This document shows, piece after piece, positions 13,138-26,184 of a DNA stretch of 64,000 nt. A model generated the notes under the pieces. The model saw only the letters and a program-made list of their open reading frames with translations. It made no database searches and had not been told where the DNA came from. The stretch covers positions 13,640,001 through 13,704,000 of the forward strand of contig OX419757.1 of NCBI GenBank assembly GCA_948567375.1, read 5' to 3'. The stretch comes from Lunularia cruciata (Eukaryota > Streptophyta > Marchantiopsida > Lunulariales > Lunulariaceae). The position numbers and the translations under genes were made by a program. Each line of letters starts with the position of its first letter. The first letter of the stretch is position 1.

Positions 13138-16100
13138 ATATCTTTATCCATTTAGTTCAACCAATTTTGAGGAGTTTGTATTATCTTTATGATTGTCATT
13201 TTATCACTCTTTCTTCCAATGTAATCCCAAGCTAATCTACCCTAGCTATGTGTGGAATGGGTTAATGTGCAACCTTCAATCTCTCTCTCTCTCTCTTTCT
13301 TTTTTGTTACAAAATCAAAGTAATAGTACTCTTAATGATAATAGTGAGCTAAAATCAAATATCTAATTTGAACTCACATTTATACTTAAAGCTAACATAG
13401 AAGTTGAAACCTTTTAATATTATTCTATAGTTTATCCACAATCTAAAAGTAACCAATTAAAATGTTTCTATACCTGAAATTAAAATAGATAAAAAATAAA
13501 TTATTGATATATCTTATAAATCTTATGAAAAAGATTTGAAACTAAATCTCCATACTTGTGAAAACTTATTATATATCTAAGATATACTTTAGATAATTCA
13601 TAAATTCTATCAAGTACTACTTGTACACATGTAAACATTAGATCCATTATACATGCATATAACTTATAATTCACAAGAAAAAACTATTTAAACTAAAGAT
13701 ATAAAATAAAAATGATAAAAAATATAAGCTTTTTTTACAAGGATGGATAAAAAATTAGAATTAGAACACAAACTAGAATGAAATTATGTAATAAAAAAGT
13801 ATTTAGTATTTTGAATTTGAGCTCATGTGGGTCTTTGTCTTATTCTTACTTCTTGCTCAACCTACTTACCCACTTAAATATAACGTCAAATAGATGATTA
13901 TACTAAATTATGGTTGAAAAGCTAGCTCAACTCTGTCAATGGTAAGTATCTAAGATTGCTAATCTAAAAGTTTCATATGCTCCATATTGAACTTTTTGGA
14001 CTTTCACTTAGAAATAAGTAAAATTGATTTTATCAAATATAATATGCATTTTTATAGATTAAAAAAGTTTAATTAAAAGTAAATTACAATATAGATATTT
14101 AACTATGATATGTGGATTACATACATATTCTTCTTTGTGTAGTTCATATCATAGTTCAAAGAAGAAAAGGACAACACATATTTTAAGGAAGTCCAAAGCA
14201 AGTACTCAAGGTGATAGAGATGAACTCCCATGAACTATACAACTTTTATTTAATTTTCAACTTTTGCCAGCCTTTAGGAAAAAAAGGTCTTATAGGAGAA
14301 ATTTTAGAATAAAGCATAATCTTTGAACCATTTTTCTTTTTTACCCACTTAAGAGTTAACATTAAAAATTGAAGAAAATAAATATGATAAATGTTCAAAT
14401 TTTATCCAAATACAAGAGATTGCTAAAGGATTAATTATCTAGAATTGAGATGAATACAAGAAAATACAACTTACTTCTTGAAAAATTTAGCCTTTAACCT
14501 CTTAGCCAATTTTCTTTATCAATAGGAAGATACCTCAATACCTTATGACCAAAGTGTATAGGAAGGTTTGAGAGTATCTTACCAGTCTGCTCAATTCTTA
14601 AAGAGGTTCTTATATACCTTTGGTATATAAAAATCTTACTTATTTAGCTCACAATCTTGGGGTAAAATTTCTAGAATTTTTGAGTAACATATATAATGGA
14701 ATTGTACCTCTTAAGTGTTACAAGAAATTTCTATACATGTATAGTTATTGCAATTTAGAATGCACTAATACAAGTTCAAGCTTGATTCAAGAGATTTATA
14801 GCTTTGCTAGAGTAGGAGTAAAGACTTAATGTAGTAGCACATAGTATAGATGAATCATCAAGAAGAAGATAAAGAGCTAAATGGAACACTAGCCTAGCAA
14901 AAATATTAAAAAAGCCTCTATTACAATCATAAGGTATAAACCTTTAGGATGGCAAATTTCCCCTTACCTTGGTGGACAAAGCATCTCATATTTTTTGCAT
15001 TAGTACTTGGAGATTAAAGGATCTTTCCTCTACTATACTCACAAAGCTCTGTAGGATAAATCAACAAGTAACAAAAAACAAGAGCAAAGAAAAGGTCCAA
15101 AAAATACATAACTACTCAAAAATTAAATAATGCTATCTCATTTTTGATTAATAAACCTATTCATCCACACAAAAGGGAAAGAAATTGATCAACCAACCAA
15201 ATTATCTATGTTAAATTCAAAAGTTGTTTATCACATAATTTCATCAAAGATGCTGCACATCTCTATATCATAGGCTCTCAAATATACAAAGGGATAATTG
15301 TGCAAATTGGATAGGCTTGTTGATTAGAGGTATTGGGAAACAGTTGATCAAAAGCCACTCATAGACCCTTGATAGAGGAAAGTTATCTGAATGTAGGATA
15401 TCCTTTACAAGAACTAAATCTAAGAAGCATCAAACAAAATCTTAAATTCTTACAAGTACTTTTAGTATGCACAGGCTATCAAAAGATATAATATACCCCT
15501 CTAAAAACTCAAGTTTAAAAGAGAAGATGAAATGAAATATACTCTATACTTTGCACCTTGATTATTACAACCCTAATATTTCACTTGCATAAAAAATAAA
15601 GGTTGGAATCTTCAAATTGGATCACATATCTCAAGGGAAATTTAAAACATTAGTCTTTATATGTTTGGTGAAATGTTTCATAGAATACAATGGCATTTGC
15701 TATGATCCTTGCATGATTAGAAACCTTAATAAAGGAAGTTAGAAAAACCAAGAGATTTTTAAGTACTTCATTAATTAGTGTGATTTGTTTAAAACCAATT
15801 TTTCAAAGGGAAAAACCTCATGTTGAGGGGCAAAGCCTCACATTTGGAAGTGTATTTCTTAGAATACACTTAAAATTAGCTAGATCCTGAAAATCTTTCA
15901 CTAAGATGTTGCAAAAAGACCAATATCAATGCAAGGGTAAAATATCACAAGAATTATATGAATTGATGCCTATACTTAATATTAGTGTCTCAAACTAGGA
16001 CTTGAATTACTAAATAATGAGACAAACATGTGTTTAGAACATATTTAGAGCAATGGTTTTCAAATTTAGCACTCATTATAGTAATGGAAAAGCACTTGAT

Positions 16101-17283
16101 AAGGTCTTTTAAGAAGACCAAGTAAAAGGAACTAAAAGGTTTACTATTTTAGTTAGAGTAACATTTTTCAAGATCAGAAAAGGAAGGGGTTCCAAGGAGT
16201 CCAATATGCATAAGTTGTCTCTAAGGGTCTCTAAGGTTGGCTTGGAGGCCAAACTTGACCTTGGCAACTTTGAAAGTTGATACAAGAATATGTAGGTGAT
16301 TCTAAGGTTAGCATTAGTGATTATGTACAAATCTAAGACATAACAGGTATCTTTGGAGTTATACATTGACCTTGACATTAGCCTTGGATCTTAAGCTATG
16401 GTGCAAATTGACTTACTTATGCGCGATCTTGAGCTAAGAAATATGAGTCATAGCAAAACATAAGCTAGACCAAATTAAGCTTGATAGATAGTTAGCCAAT
16501 AGATTAGTAGACATCATAAAACAACTCTCACTTACAAAGAAATTTTATTTAAGTCTTGATTAAATTGCTCATATTGAGCAAGCTATTGAGTCCTATTACT
16601 AAAGAGCCCATGACTATAAAACTAAGTGCCAATTGAGCAATTTTCACTTTTTCTAGAACTTATAGAGAAAATTTTCCAACAATCACTTGAGCAGACTTAG
16701 TTCCTTTGTAGTTGATAGTTCTGAATAGTTGTTGTGCCCTTGATAGAAAGATTTTCAGAGCAAAGAAAGTTATGAGGAAGATCCTTGAGGTGATCCTTTG
16801 ATTCCCAAGAATTGACAAATGTGCTATGAGAACTAGGAGTGATTTACTCTAGAGAAAACACTTGATGTTATGATTTTTGGGAATCTGGAGTTAGGTTCAC
16901 CTACCATCATTCAAGAGATATAGAGGAGAATTAAGAGAGCAATTGGGGATTTCAAGGTAATCCTTACAATTGGGAAGAAGAACATTGGTGAATTTTACTG
17001 GGAGGAGATATAAGTCCCTTAAAAGCAATGACCTTAGATACTAAATTTAGGTACATGGGCAAAGAGTTCAACTCCTTTGTATAGAAGAGATCTATGAGTA
17101 ATGGTTAAAAAGTGCATACTTACAAGGATTTTGCTTGTAGGTATATTTTTCAATCTATCATGAAATTGCTTTTCTTAAAAAAAATTACCTACTTAACAAT
17201 AAACTACGCACTTTTCTTTTAGCAATTATATAGAGTAGAACGTATCAAGTTTGGCCTACATGTTCTATTGGTAGGCTTACACC
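13138..17283. other. AT-rich intergenic DNA, nothing recognised
   Basis: Only short open frames with no recognisable product. Numerous stops in all frames. No RNA gene or terminal repeat identified. Confidence 0.35.
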
Positions 17284-18885
17284 ATGATCAAGGAACAAAA
17301 CTCAATGAGGATGGAGGAGCCATCTATCTTGCTATGTTTGGAATTCACTTTTATGGGGTTGAATTTCTTGAGTGAAGATGAGAAGAGACAATTTGCCAAT
17401 CATTTTATTTTGGAGGCATATTTTGCAACTCAATACAAAGTCCCCTCCAAAATCAAGAATCACAAGGATGTGGATGCTAAATTTGATCAATTTTAGAAAT
17501 TTGTGGAGGTGAAAGAAGTTGTAATGAAGTCACTCCAAAGAATAATAAGCACCCTTCAACAAGAAATACTCTAGAGAGTGCACCAAAGAGAGCAAGGAGA
17601 AATCCTCAAGTTGTTGATCTATTTTTGGATGAAGAAGAAGGAGAAGCAAAAGAATAAACCAAGGAAAAAGAGGAAAAAGATGAGCTCACTTTGCATGGAA
17701 TAGTGTTAAGTTCAAGAAAAGATGCAGACTAGTATGTAGATGTGGAGTAAGCTCCATAAGAAGAAGTTCAAACCAAAGAGAAAGAAGTCAAGGCCAATGA
17801 ATATAAAGATCAAGAAGATCTTTGGCCCAAAGAACATGCATGTGTGACTCAAGTAAAGCCGAGTACTAAAGTTTAGGAAGAAGTGGACATTGAAGGTAAG
17901 ATTGGAAAAGCATAAACCTAGCCTCACCAAGAAAGGAAAGGAATCCTTAAGGAGGTTTAAACACCATTGGTAGTAGATGTGCGGACTTAATTGTCAATTG
18001 GCTTGGACCTACATTAAGATTCATGTAAATGATCCTTCCTCAATATAAAGAAGTATGGCATGATGTGGTTGACTACAATTTGCTGGTGAAGCATACACAC
18101 AAATAAATATGTAGCAAAGGTGAAGATAATCAAGGGTAAGGAACTTGTACAAAGACGAGTGTAGGAAGATGGATGATCTTATACAAGAGAATCATGGGAA
18201 CAAGATGCATAATACCTCACTAGTTAAGGTATTCTATGCAGTTATTGGAGAACAACTACAAAGAGATGTCCAAAGACTATAGGGAGATTTGATGGCTCTT
18301 CAGATCAAAGGGATACATATACAGTAAGAGTATGAAGAAGTGCTACAAAAGAAGAAGGATATGGAAAAAGCATACATCTAGGGTAAGTGGGAGAGTGAGA
18401 AGGTTACAATAGTCCCTCTAGAGTTGCAAATAGCTAAGTACAAAAGAGAAGTAGGAATTCAGATCAAGGTCCTATACAAAGAACTTATTTGTGAGGAGGA
18501 AAGACAAGCAGCAAAATGCAAAGGATTTTGAAAGGCGTAATTGCCAAAGTCTTTGATCTAGGCCTTTGATTTCAAGGCAAATGACTAGAAGGTGTTAAAA
18601 TATCTTTAAGAACTTAGGAGTCAAGTGATAGAGCTTAAAGAAGAAGCAGCCATAGGTCAAATAACAAAGGCCAAGATTCATGATTTGAAGTTATAAGCAC
18701 CAAATCTTAGTGCATAGGTCTACAATGGCCCACAGTTAAGAAGGTTGTCCTTGAAACTAAGGGAACATACAAATAGGAAATTTCAAGAAATTTGTGATCA
18801 TGTAGCCTTAAAAATCACTGATTATAGGGAGAGAATTGAAAGTCTCATTAGAAAGGCTAGATGCAAAGGTATTTATTTTTGCTAG
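17284..18885 (+). pseudogene. Decayed coiled-coil protein gene, one frame of about 530 codons
   Basis: From the ATG at 17284 a single frame stays protein-like to the stop at 18883-18885 although it is broken by many in-frame stops. Several stops are TAG or TAA where a glutamine codon would fit. The first 70 residues contain LNFLSEDEKRQFANHFI; the remainder is strongly K/E/Q-rich with long heptad-like stretches (for example around 18150-18520 and 18600-18850). No catalytic motif is visible. It may be a decayed gag-like or accessory ORF of an old retroelement, or a dead host gene. Frame maintenance over 1.6 kb argues that it was once coding. Confidence 0.45.
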
Positions 18886-21800
18886 AAAGAAACCTTTATT
18901 GAATCTAGATTCTTTGTAGTTGTAAATATATTTGTAATTGTATGAGCTTTGGAGTAGAAGTCCAAAGAAGACAAAGTAAGTTTTTTTAAGAAAGAATCAA
19001 AACACTTTTCCAAGACACATGTTAGTAATTTAGCAAATGTATAGATAAAAAATGTAGGAAATTGTAGGACAAAAGAATCCTGATTGTGCAATCTAGATGC
19101 AAGAAGTGCAGTTTTTATAGATCATTTACTTCTTCAACCATTGGATTTCTTTGGTTAGTAGTAGGAGAAGTTTCTTAAGGCTTTTTTTCATTATAAATAT
19201 TCATTCAGTCTATGCAAGTTGAATAAATTGAAAGAGCCAAAAGCTCTTTGTCTCTTTACCTAGTTCCAACTATTGGATGTATGGCTTTGATGAGTAGGCA
19301 AAAGCACAAGTAGCTTAGTGTGTGTGATCACTAGTGCTTGAGGCTCGGGTTGGGGATACTTGGTATTTTTGAAGGAGTAGAGCAATTCCTTTACGAGTCT
19401 TAAGTGTTTGTAGTATCAAAAGCACCACAAAATTGAAAAGAAAATATTTGAGAACAATGCAAAGCACCTTTGGAGTTCTACCTTGGGGGAAGGGTAAAAA
19501 ATATTCTTTGGAGCTATATTCTTCATAGTAGAAGTAGCTTCTCTGGAATGACTGAATCATAACTTTCAAGGAGTAGTTGGAATGTAACTTATGTAAAAGT
19601 GATTTTGCAAGTTTCATAGTATGCCATAGTTGGTGACACTATCCTCTTCTAGGAGTGGTTCCTACCCAAGCGGTGAAATAGGAAACAATAAAGAACTACA
19701 ATAATGACTCTTTTCTTCAATACTATCCATTTCAGACCCATATCTCAATATGAACAATAAGTTTCTTGTTGTTATACTAGAAAGTGTATGACATGGGGTT
19801 TTCACACAAAGCCTCCAAAATAACACCAAGGAGAGACCTCACCAATTTCAACATAAAAGGTACTTCTCTCATACTCACAAAAGGTCTTCTAAAATTAGAG
19901 GTTCCTCTAAGATCAACACATAGTAATGATACTCCCAAATAGAAAATCCCACTCTTTACTTAGCAAATATAGGTAATATTCATAAAGACCCATTCCCTTC
20001 ATTCAATCTATACTCCAAGCTCACTAAGGAATAGATCCTCTCACTACTTATGCTGCTCCTTATATACTCACCAAAGTCTATATACAAACAATAAGTTTGT
20101 TTGTAACTTGGTTATCCCTAATTTACCCAATTTACCCTAGGTAAGGAATCTTTGATCAATGGGATTTTATGTAGGATTTTGGACTCACATGTCTCTTTAT
20201 AGAAGTTTTTAACATATTCAATAAGAATCTAGGATCTTGTCTTTTATAAACATTATAATATATTCCAAGATCAAGTCAAATTTCCTTGACTTGACTTACC
20301 ACCATTAATAAAAGTCATCCACTTGGTCAAGCCAATAATAGTATGATACTTCCTATATAGAAAATTGATTTGACTATTCAAAGTCATAAATGGAGTTTTC
20401 ACTCCATATAATCTAATATAAAAGTCCACTAAAAACTCTCAATCTAATATAAAATTCTCTTTAGTGATTCCACTCTTATATAATCTACTTATTTATTTCA
20501 TTAAGGAGCCATTTTTTATAATTAGGTATTGGATCTCTTGTCTTATTTAGCTAAATTGACTTTGTTGGAGATTATAAATAACTTTATAATCACTAAAATT
20601 AGCTATTTGTTATTATATCAAAATTACCAAAATATCTCTTGTGACTATTGTGCATTTTAGGTGTTAAAATCCATGATTGTGGGAAAATTGCATGACTAAA
20701 AATGTCATTAGAGGTATGGTTTTAATTGCATGACAAAGAATGTCACTAGATATATCTGTTGGATGAGAGCAAAGCTTAGATAACATTTTATTAGCGTTTT
20801 TGTTCCATTATTAGGACTTCTAGACGGATATGGACATATATTGAGTGTAATTCTACATTCACTAAAAGGAGGTTATATGGCATATATGTTAAGAAAGGAC
20901 TACTTTGATATTGGAGAATGAGAAGCCATTGTTCTTCCTTGTATTCCACTATATATACAATATCTTGGAGTTGATTATGTACATTTGAGAAAGAGTGTAA
21001 AGTCTCAAGTTGAGTAGATAATTTGCTAGATTGAGTGTATATCTATTTAATTTAAGAATTTCCATAATAGTAGAAGGAGAATAAGAAACCTATAGCAATA
21101 ATATTTTAGAGAGATCATGTTGAAGTTGCAACATATGGGTTTTGGAAATTCATCATCTCAATAAGTAAAAATTTGATTGAGTTATCAATGGAAAAGTGCT
21201 GATATATTTGGTTTTCTATATAAATTCTGCCATTTTCTGTTTATTCAACCATTTAACCTATAAATTTTGAGGAGCATATGGGCAAGATATGCTATTTGTG
21301 ATTTAGAATGAGGTCAGGTTTCAGAAATGAGAAAATACTTTAAAAAGTGATGGGGTAATTTTTTCCAAAGTATAAGTTGGATCAAGGGAGGATTTTGGTG
21401 ATCTCTCCAGATTGAATTGATCAAATGAGCTAAAATATTGTGAAAATATATGTAGATGTTCAGAGATTAGCGCACAAAATGTCAGAGTCCGAAGATAAAA
21501 GGATCGAGAGCTGAAAGTGTTGAAAGTTATTAGCATCACATATGGAGTTTTGAAAGAATTTTCTAAGTCTTTTATAAAGATTACGATTCTTAGAAGTGAT
21601 GAAAATGAATGAGGAGTGAACCATGACATTATGAAAATTTCTTCTTGGACTTGATGTTCTTATTTATTTTATTTATCAGAAAAGACAATTCAAAATAGAG
21701 ATTGAGTACAGTTAAGCTAATTTCTTTGCTTTCACAAAAGTTTGTGCTCAAATGTTACAATTGTGGGTAGAGAGGCCACAAAGCTCAAGCTTACACATTC

Positions 21801-22775
21801 AAAGTTCAAGAATTCCCAAGATATCAGACATACACTTGATCATTGGTTGCATGTTGGACCAAGTAGAGTACATAGAGAGGGAGTTGATCTTAAGTTCATT
21901 TTGAACTAGAAGAAGGTAAAAAAAGACATGAATGTAATGGAATGGTATCCATTCTTCAATCTTTGGTGGAAGTCTAAGTGCCACTATTGAGAAAGTTCCA
22001 ACTTCTATTGGAAACTCTAGCAATTAGCCATGGAGATTTTCTTCATAATGTTGAAGAAAGAGAGTATTAGAATTAGATTTATGGTCACCTTTTACCATGC
22101 TAGGTTGTATTTGCTTCACCTTTTACATCTTGTTTTTCTTTCATAAAATATTCAAGAATGAAACAATTTTTTTTGGCTCCATTCAAAGGATTTCTTCTTG
22201 ATTAGCTTAAGATTTGAGAGAAAGCATTATTATCTTTTATCAAGAAAATCTTTGATCTTAGTGAAACCAGGTTTTAGGACCAAAATATTGCATCTATAAG
22301 GAGTACCTTGAGAGAAAGTAAATTTCTTCAATTTTGTTGAAAGCTCAAAAAACAAATGATCTTGGGAAAGAGAACCATAAGAGAGGAAGAACCTTCATGG
22401 ATATCATATCAAGGAAAAAATAATTTTTGGCATAATACAAAGTGTTAATTTGTAGTTAGTTGCTTGTTTTTTTATAAGACTATGCTTTGGCACAATTAGT
22501 GCATAATACAACAAAAATCATTATGCTAGTAAAATATTTGGCATTCATACCTTCTCCTCTTGTCTATTTCTTTCATTTTTGATATGTATCTCTTACTTGT
22601 AACTCTAATTTCTCTCAAGTCTAGACAATGTGATTTCTCAACATCTTCTTAGAATCTTTGCTTTTATTACTTGAAAAAGGAGGTTGTGAAGTTGGTGCTC
22701 AAGTAGCTAGAAGTTCCTCAACATGAAGTGTTTGGTATCATTGAGTTTGTACCAAGATTTTAGGATCTTGATAAT
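18886..22775. other. AT-rich intergenic DNA flanking Chr1
   Basis: No supported gene. 19800-19960 is a diverged partner of the repeat at 4960-5120. Around 20560-21150 there is an LTR-like block (TGTTGGAG start, TATATATAC box), but no partner or target duplication was found, so it is not called. Confidence 0.3.
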
Positions 22776-23384
22776 TGTAATACCATAAGCTAGACATATT
22801 ATCTAGAGGTAAAAATTGACTTGGTAATATTTGGAAGGATGTTTATATGATGGTCTAAGTAGATCAGATAGAGGTGTCACCAAAAGAAGATTTCCACTCA
22901 TAGGGCAAAGGCCAAAAATATCTTGAAAACTTTGAGTCAATTTTGAGTTTCAACCCTAAACCTTGAGTCAATTTTGGAGGCTTAAACAAATGAATTAGAC
23001 CTCAAAAAATGAAAGGTTCATTTCCTTTGAATAAAAATAGATTTGCCTTCTCTCTCCCTTTCATCTCATTGAGAGCTTTCCAATGGTACCTCATCCATGC
23101 TATTTTGAGCTTCCTACAAGATGATTCTACAAAGATTCCTCTAGTCAAACTTGTTTGACCAACTAGATAGGACAAGGATCAACATGTCACCAATCCATAC
23201 AACTAATATAAGGGTGGAGCTTGTTGATATGTCACCAATCCATATATCTAATCCAAGGTAGTTCCTTTTGAGTGGATCTTCTTTGCTATATAATAAAGAC
23301 AAGGTGCTCCTTTGGGGCATCAAAGTATTGAGGAATGAAGCCTTGTTTTTCTCTTGGAGGTTCTTCTATTCTTAGAAAATTACA
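22776..23384 (+). repeat. Chr1 5' LTR
   Basis: Begins TGTAATACC and ends TTACA just before the primer site. A TATA-like CTATATAATAAAG box sits near 23286 and is shared with the Chr1 3' LTR and both Chr2 LTRs. The match to 40421-41025 is clear but diverged, indicating an old insertion. Confidence 0.8.
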
Positions 23385-23385
23385 A

Positions 23386-23396
23386 TGGTATCAAAG
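23386..23396 (+). other. Chr1 primer binding site
   Basis: TGGTATCAAAG lies one base after the LTR end and resembles the complement of the initiator methionine tRNA 3' end (TGGTATCAGAGC). This is the usual primer for plant chromoviruses. Confidence 0.75.
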
Positions 23397-23989
23397 TATA
23401 TATTTTAATCCAAGAGAGTGGATCATCTCTCTTGGAGGAACATGGGCTATTGAGATTGAGTACTTTCAAGAGGAGAAAACATAATGCAATTGATAGATTG
23501 GGGATGTCTTAGAGAAAGGATGGGATGGATCCTCTTGGAAGACAATTTCATGGACCTTGCTTTATGTTCTTGAATCCATTACATATCAAGATTATCTACA
23601 TCTAATGTGAGCAAGTGAGAGTATATCTTGTTTTCCATTTTGGAGTAATGTTTATGGACATAGTGATGAATTCACCAAACTTGTTCTATATCTATGGTGA
23701 TATATGATATAGAGTGTGATTTGAAAATCAATTTTTTTTTATGATGCAATGGATTTGAATATACCAAATCCTCTCCCTCTCAACATTCAAGTAAAAATCA
23801 GTTTTGTAGTTTGACCAAAAGTGATGTTTAAGGATCTCATAGTCTGCAATTTTGGTGAGAAATGTTATCAACACATGATAGCTTTTGAGATCCCAATGGT
23901 ATTCCTAATGGTAGTCTCAATCATCTGTGCCTCCCTTGAGTGATCATATTAACCTCTCTATTGAAGTAGGAACTAGCGATTGAGTATTT

Positions 23990-24965
23990 GTTGTGTGTAT
24001 GAATCATGGAGCTATAGTTGTAGGATATGATGCAAGGAATGTAGGAGATGTTAAACAGGTTTCAAGAGATCAAGATGGAAATGGAGGTATTACAAAGTCA
24101 AGTACATTACTTCAAGTAATGAAAAAAGGGAGATCATTCCAAAACCTAATACCAACGGCCAAAGTACATGGAGAGTATACTAACTCCGGTCAATAGTGAA
24201 GCCACATCATTACTAGAGATGAAGAAGATGTGTAACATTGAGCCTTACAAGGAAAAGCATTCCATGGGAGTAATAGAATCTAAATTTCAAGAATGAATCA
24301 ATACTTTGGATCATTCATAATAAAGATCACAAATCATTCCATAGATGTGTTTGCATGTGAGTACTTGACCAAAAATTCCCTCACATGGTATGATAATTGG
24401 GAATGATTAGGGTTGTTAAAAAGAAGAGAAATCACTTGGATGATAATGCAAGAATGGCTATTGAAGAATTTCCAATCCGTGGATTCCATACAAATAGCTC
24501 AAACCAAATTATGGTGGTTGAAGCAAAAGAACATCATATAAGAGTACATAGAGGCATTTCTTGATCTGCAAGTCGCAATAACCCATAGGAGTCCAACAAA
24601 AGCTCTTGACAATTTCAAACACGGTTAAAAGAGTGGATTCACCAAAAGGTAATGGTACAAAATCCTTGCACTATTTTTGAAGCCATTGCATGTGCTTAGA
24701 GAATAGCAACGGTGATTGGAGGAGGTGAAGGAGTAGTCTCCACTCAACATTATCATGCTAAAACAACACACTTTGATGGACCAATTTCTATGGAATTTGG
24801 CAACATTTAGTTCCAAGACCAAGGAGCACAACCACTCTAAGGAGAACATGGATAGATCAAAAAAAGGAGAGATGGAGTCCCACAAGGAGAAGGGGCTCAA
24901 GTAGAACAAGGATGTTGTTACAAGTGTAGCCAAGTTGGGCACACAGCCATCAATCTTTGTTCTTG
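23990..24965 (+). pseudogene. Chr1 gag remnant
   Basis: Broken frames align with the better preserved Gag of Chr2 (57288-57731). 23993-24196 carries the N-terminal part ending in TAKVHGEYTNSG; later fragments match the capsid region. A degenerate zinc knuckle, CYKCSQVGHTAINLC, is readable near 24917-24960. In-frame stops and small indels are frequent, so no Gag product is expected. Confidence 0.7.
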
Positions 24966-25164
24966 TTTTCCTAGAGGCCCTTGGGCCACATACATGCAAC
25001 CTTTGAGTAACATGGAGAGACAAATTGAAGAGTAGTATGTTGAAATCACATTAGAAAACAAAGATCACTAGTAAATGTACCTCATGGCCTTATTGACTCA
25101 ATAGAGAAGAATAAAAGTGGGGGGAAGAAGATGACAAGTGCACAAAGGTTGAGGAAGACAAACT

Positions 25165-25352
25165 CACAATGGATTGTTGTAAATGGAATCCTAAAAGGAA
25201 ACCAGGTGAGAATATTGATAGACCTTAGAGCAATAGATAATTTCTTGTCTTGCCCTATTGCCATGAGGGGTTGGGGATGGAACCAAATAAGGATGAGAAC
25301 AAAGAAATAGAGTTACATAATGGTCAAACAAAAAGGATTGAGTAGTTACCTT
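25165..25352 (+). pseudogene. Chr1 protease, N-terminal part
   Basis: A retropepsin-like core is readable as ILIDLRAIDNF where Chr2 has VLIDLGATKNF, so the catalytic Asp is present but the following Ser/Thr-Gly is altered. The domain is cut at 25352 by insertion of E1 and resumes at 35917. The second half shows the family motif (ILSMQWMEHNSPIVDW) expected after the flap region. Confidence 0.65.
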
Positions 25353-25458
25353 TGTCGTGCGTATATACATTGCTACACAACATACATCACTATCAACATC
25401 ATACACTATAAAAGCACAACTCACACATAAGTCATACATAGACTCTAAAGTGCCACAA
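25353..25458 (-). repeat. E1 Y2: terminal half of the split repeat
   Basis: 106 bp, nearly identical to Y1 at 25911-26016. In element direction it begins TTGTGGCACTTTAG and ends GCACGACA, the 3' end of the integrated element. It contains internal subrepeats of the type AGCGATGTATGTTGTGT. No Y copy is present at the 5' end of the element. Confidence 0.85.
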
Positions 25459-25908
25459 TAATCACATTGCTTAACACTTTCAACTCAACTCAACTCAGAT
25501 CAGTACTTGATCTGTCACTCTATAAACTGCCAACAACTGGGCACTGATTATAGTCAAGCCACACCCACTCAAGCATAGAGAATCCAGGTGACGCTCGCCA
25601 GCCTTTGTCCACCATAGCCAGGAACTCGAAGGCTCAACATCAGAGAAGTGAGCTCTTTGGAGCTCACTTCGAAACTATACCCCCCTGGACTTGAGCTAGC
25701 ACTAGAACCCTAACGGTCCTGCTGACGGCACACTCGATGGTGCGAACGGTGCAAAGTGACGGTGGGCCCCACCGTGAAGTCAGTACCCTGAACACCAAAT
25801 CAGACTATTGGAAACTAGTCCCTGAGAAACTACTAGAATAACTCTAACTATTATCACTGGAACTCTAGTGTCCGAGCAACTAGATGCGGAACTACAAATG
25901 GCGTGACA
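25459..25908 (-). repeat. E1 X2: 3' copy of the long repeat
   Basis: About 450 bp, matching X1 (35468-35916). It begins TGTCACGCC in element direction and ends in GTGATTA, directly abutting Y2. It carries the TATA-like box and the GAGCTC palindrome seen in X1. Confidence 0.9.
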
Positions 25909-25910
25909 GC

Positions 25911-26016
25911 TGTTGTGCGTATATACATCGCTACACAACATACATCGCTATCAACATCATACACTATAGAAGCACAACTCACACATAAGTCATACATAGA
26001 CTCTAAAGTGCCACAA
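25911..26016 (-). repeat. E1 Y1: internal half of the split repeat
   Basis: 106 bp. In element direction it follows the polypurine tract and ends GCACAACA, then two bases (GC), then TGTCACG of X2. The junction ACA-GC-TGT is a perfect 8-bp palindrome and resembles joined LTR ends. Confidence 0.85.
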
Positions 26017-26029
26017 TTGCTCCCCTAGC
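26017..26029 (-). other. E1 polypurine tract
   Basis: GCTAGGGGAGCAA on the element strand lies immediately before Y1, where plus-strand DNA synthesis would start. Its position implies that reverse transcription yields a repeat beginning with Y, not with X. Confidence 0.6.
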
Positions 26030-26184
26030 TGGCGGTTAGGTCCCTCTAACTCCAGATAGCCATCTACTCTAAGTATATGGTATACCCTCTAATGGGCAAA
26101 GATCAGGAGGCCGGGTGCTATGGAGCCCCATCGTTAGTCGCCTGTCTGCAATCTATACCATATAAAGAATGAACTAGCTATAGG

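Noticed and set aside
17284-18885. Use of an alternative genetic code with TAG/TAA as glutamine
   Set aside because: The same stop types accompany frameshifts and transitions in obvious transposon pseudogenes here, and Chr1 and Chr2 use normal stops; decay is the simpler reading.
20563-21150. LTR-like block starting TGTTGGAG with a TATATATAC box
   Set aside because: No partner copy, target duplication or primer site was found in the window.
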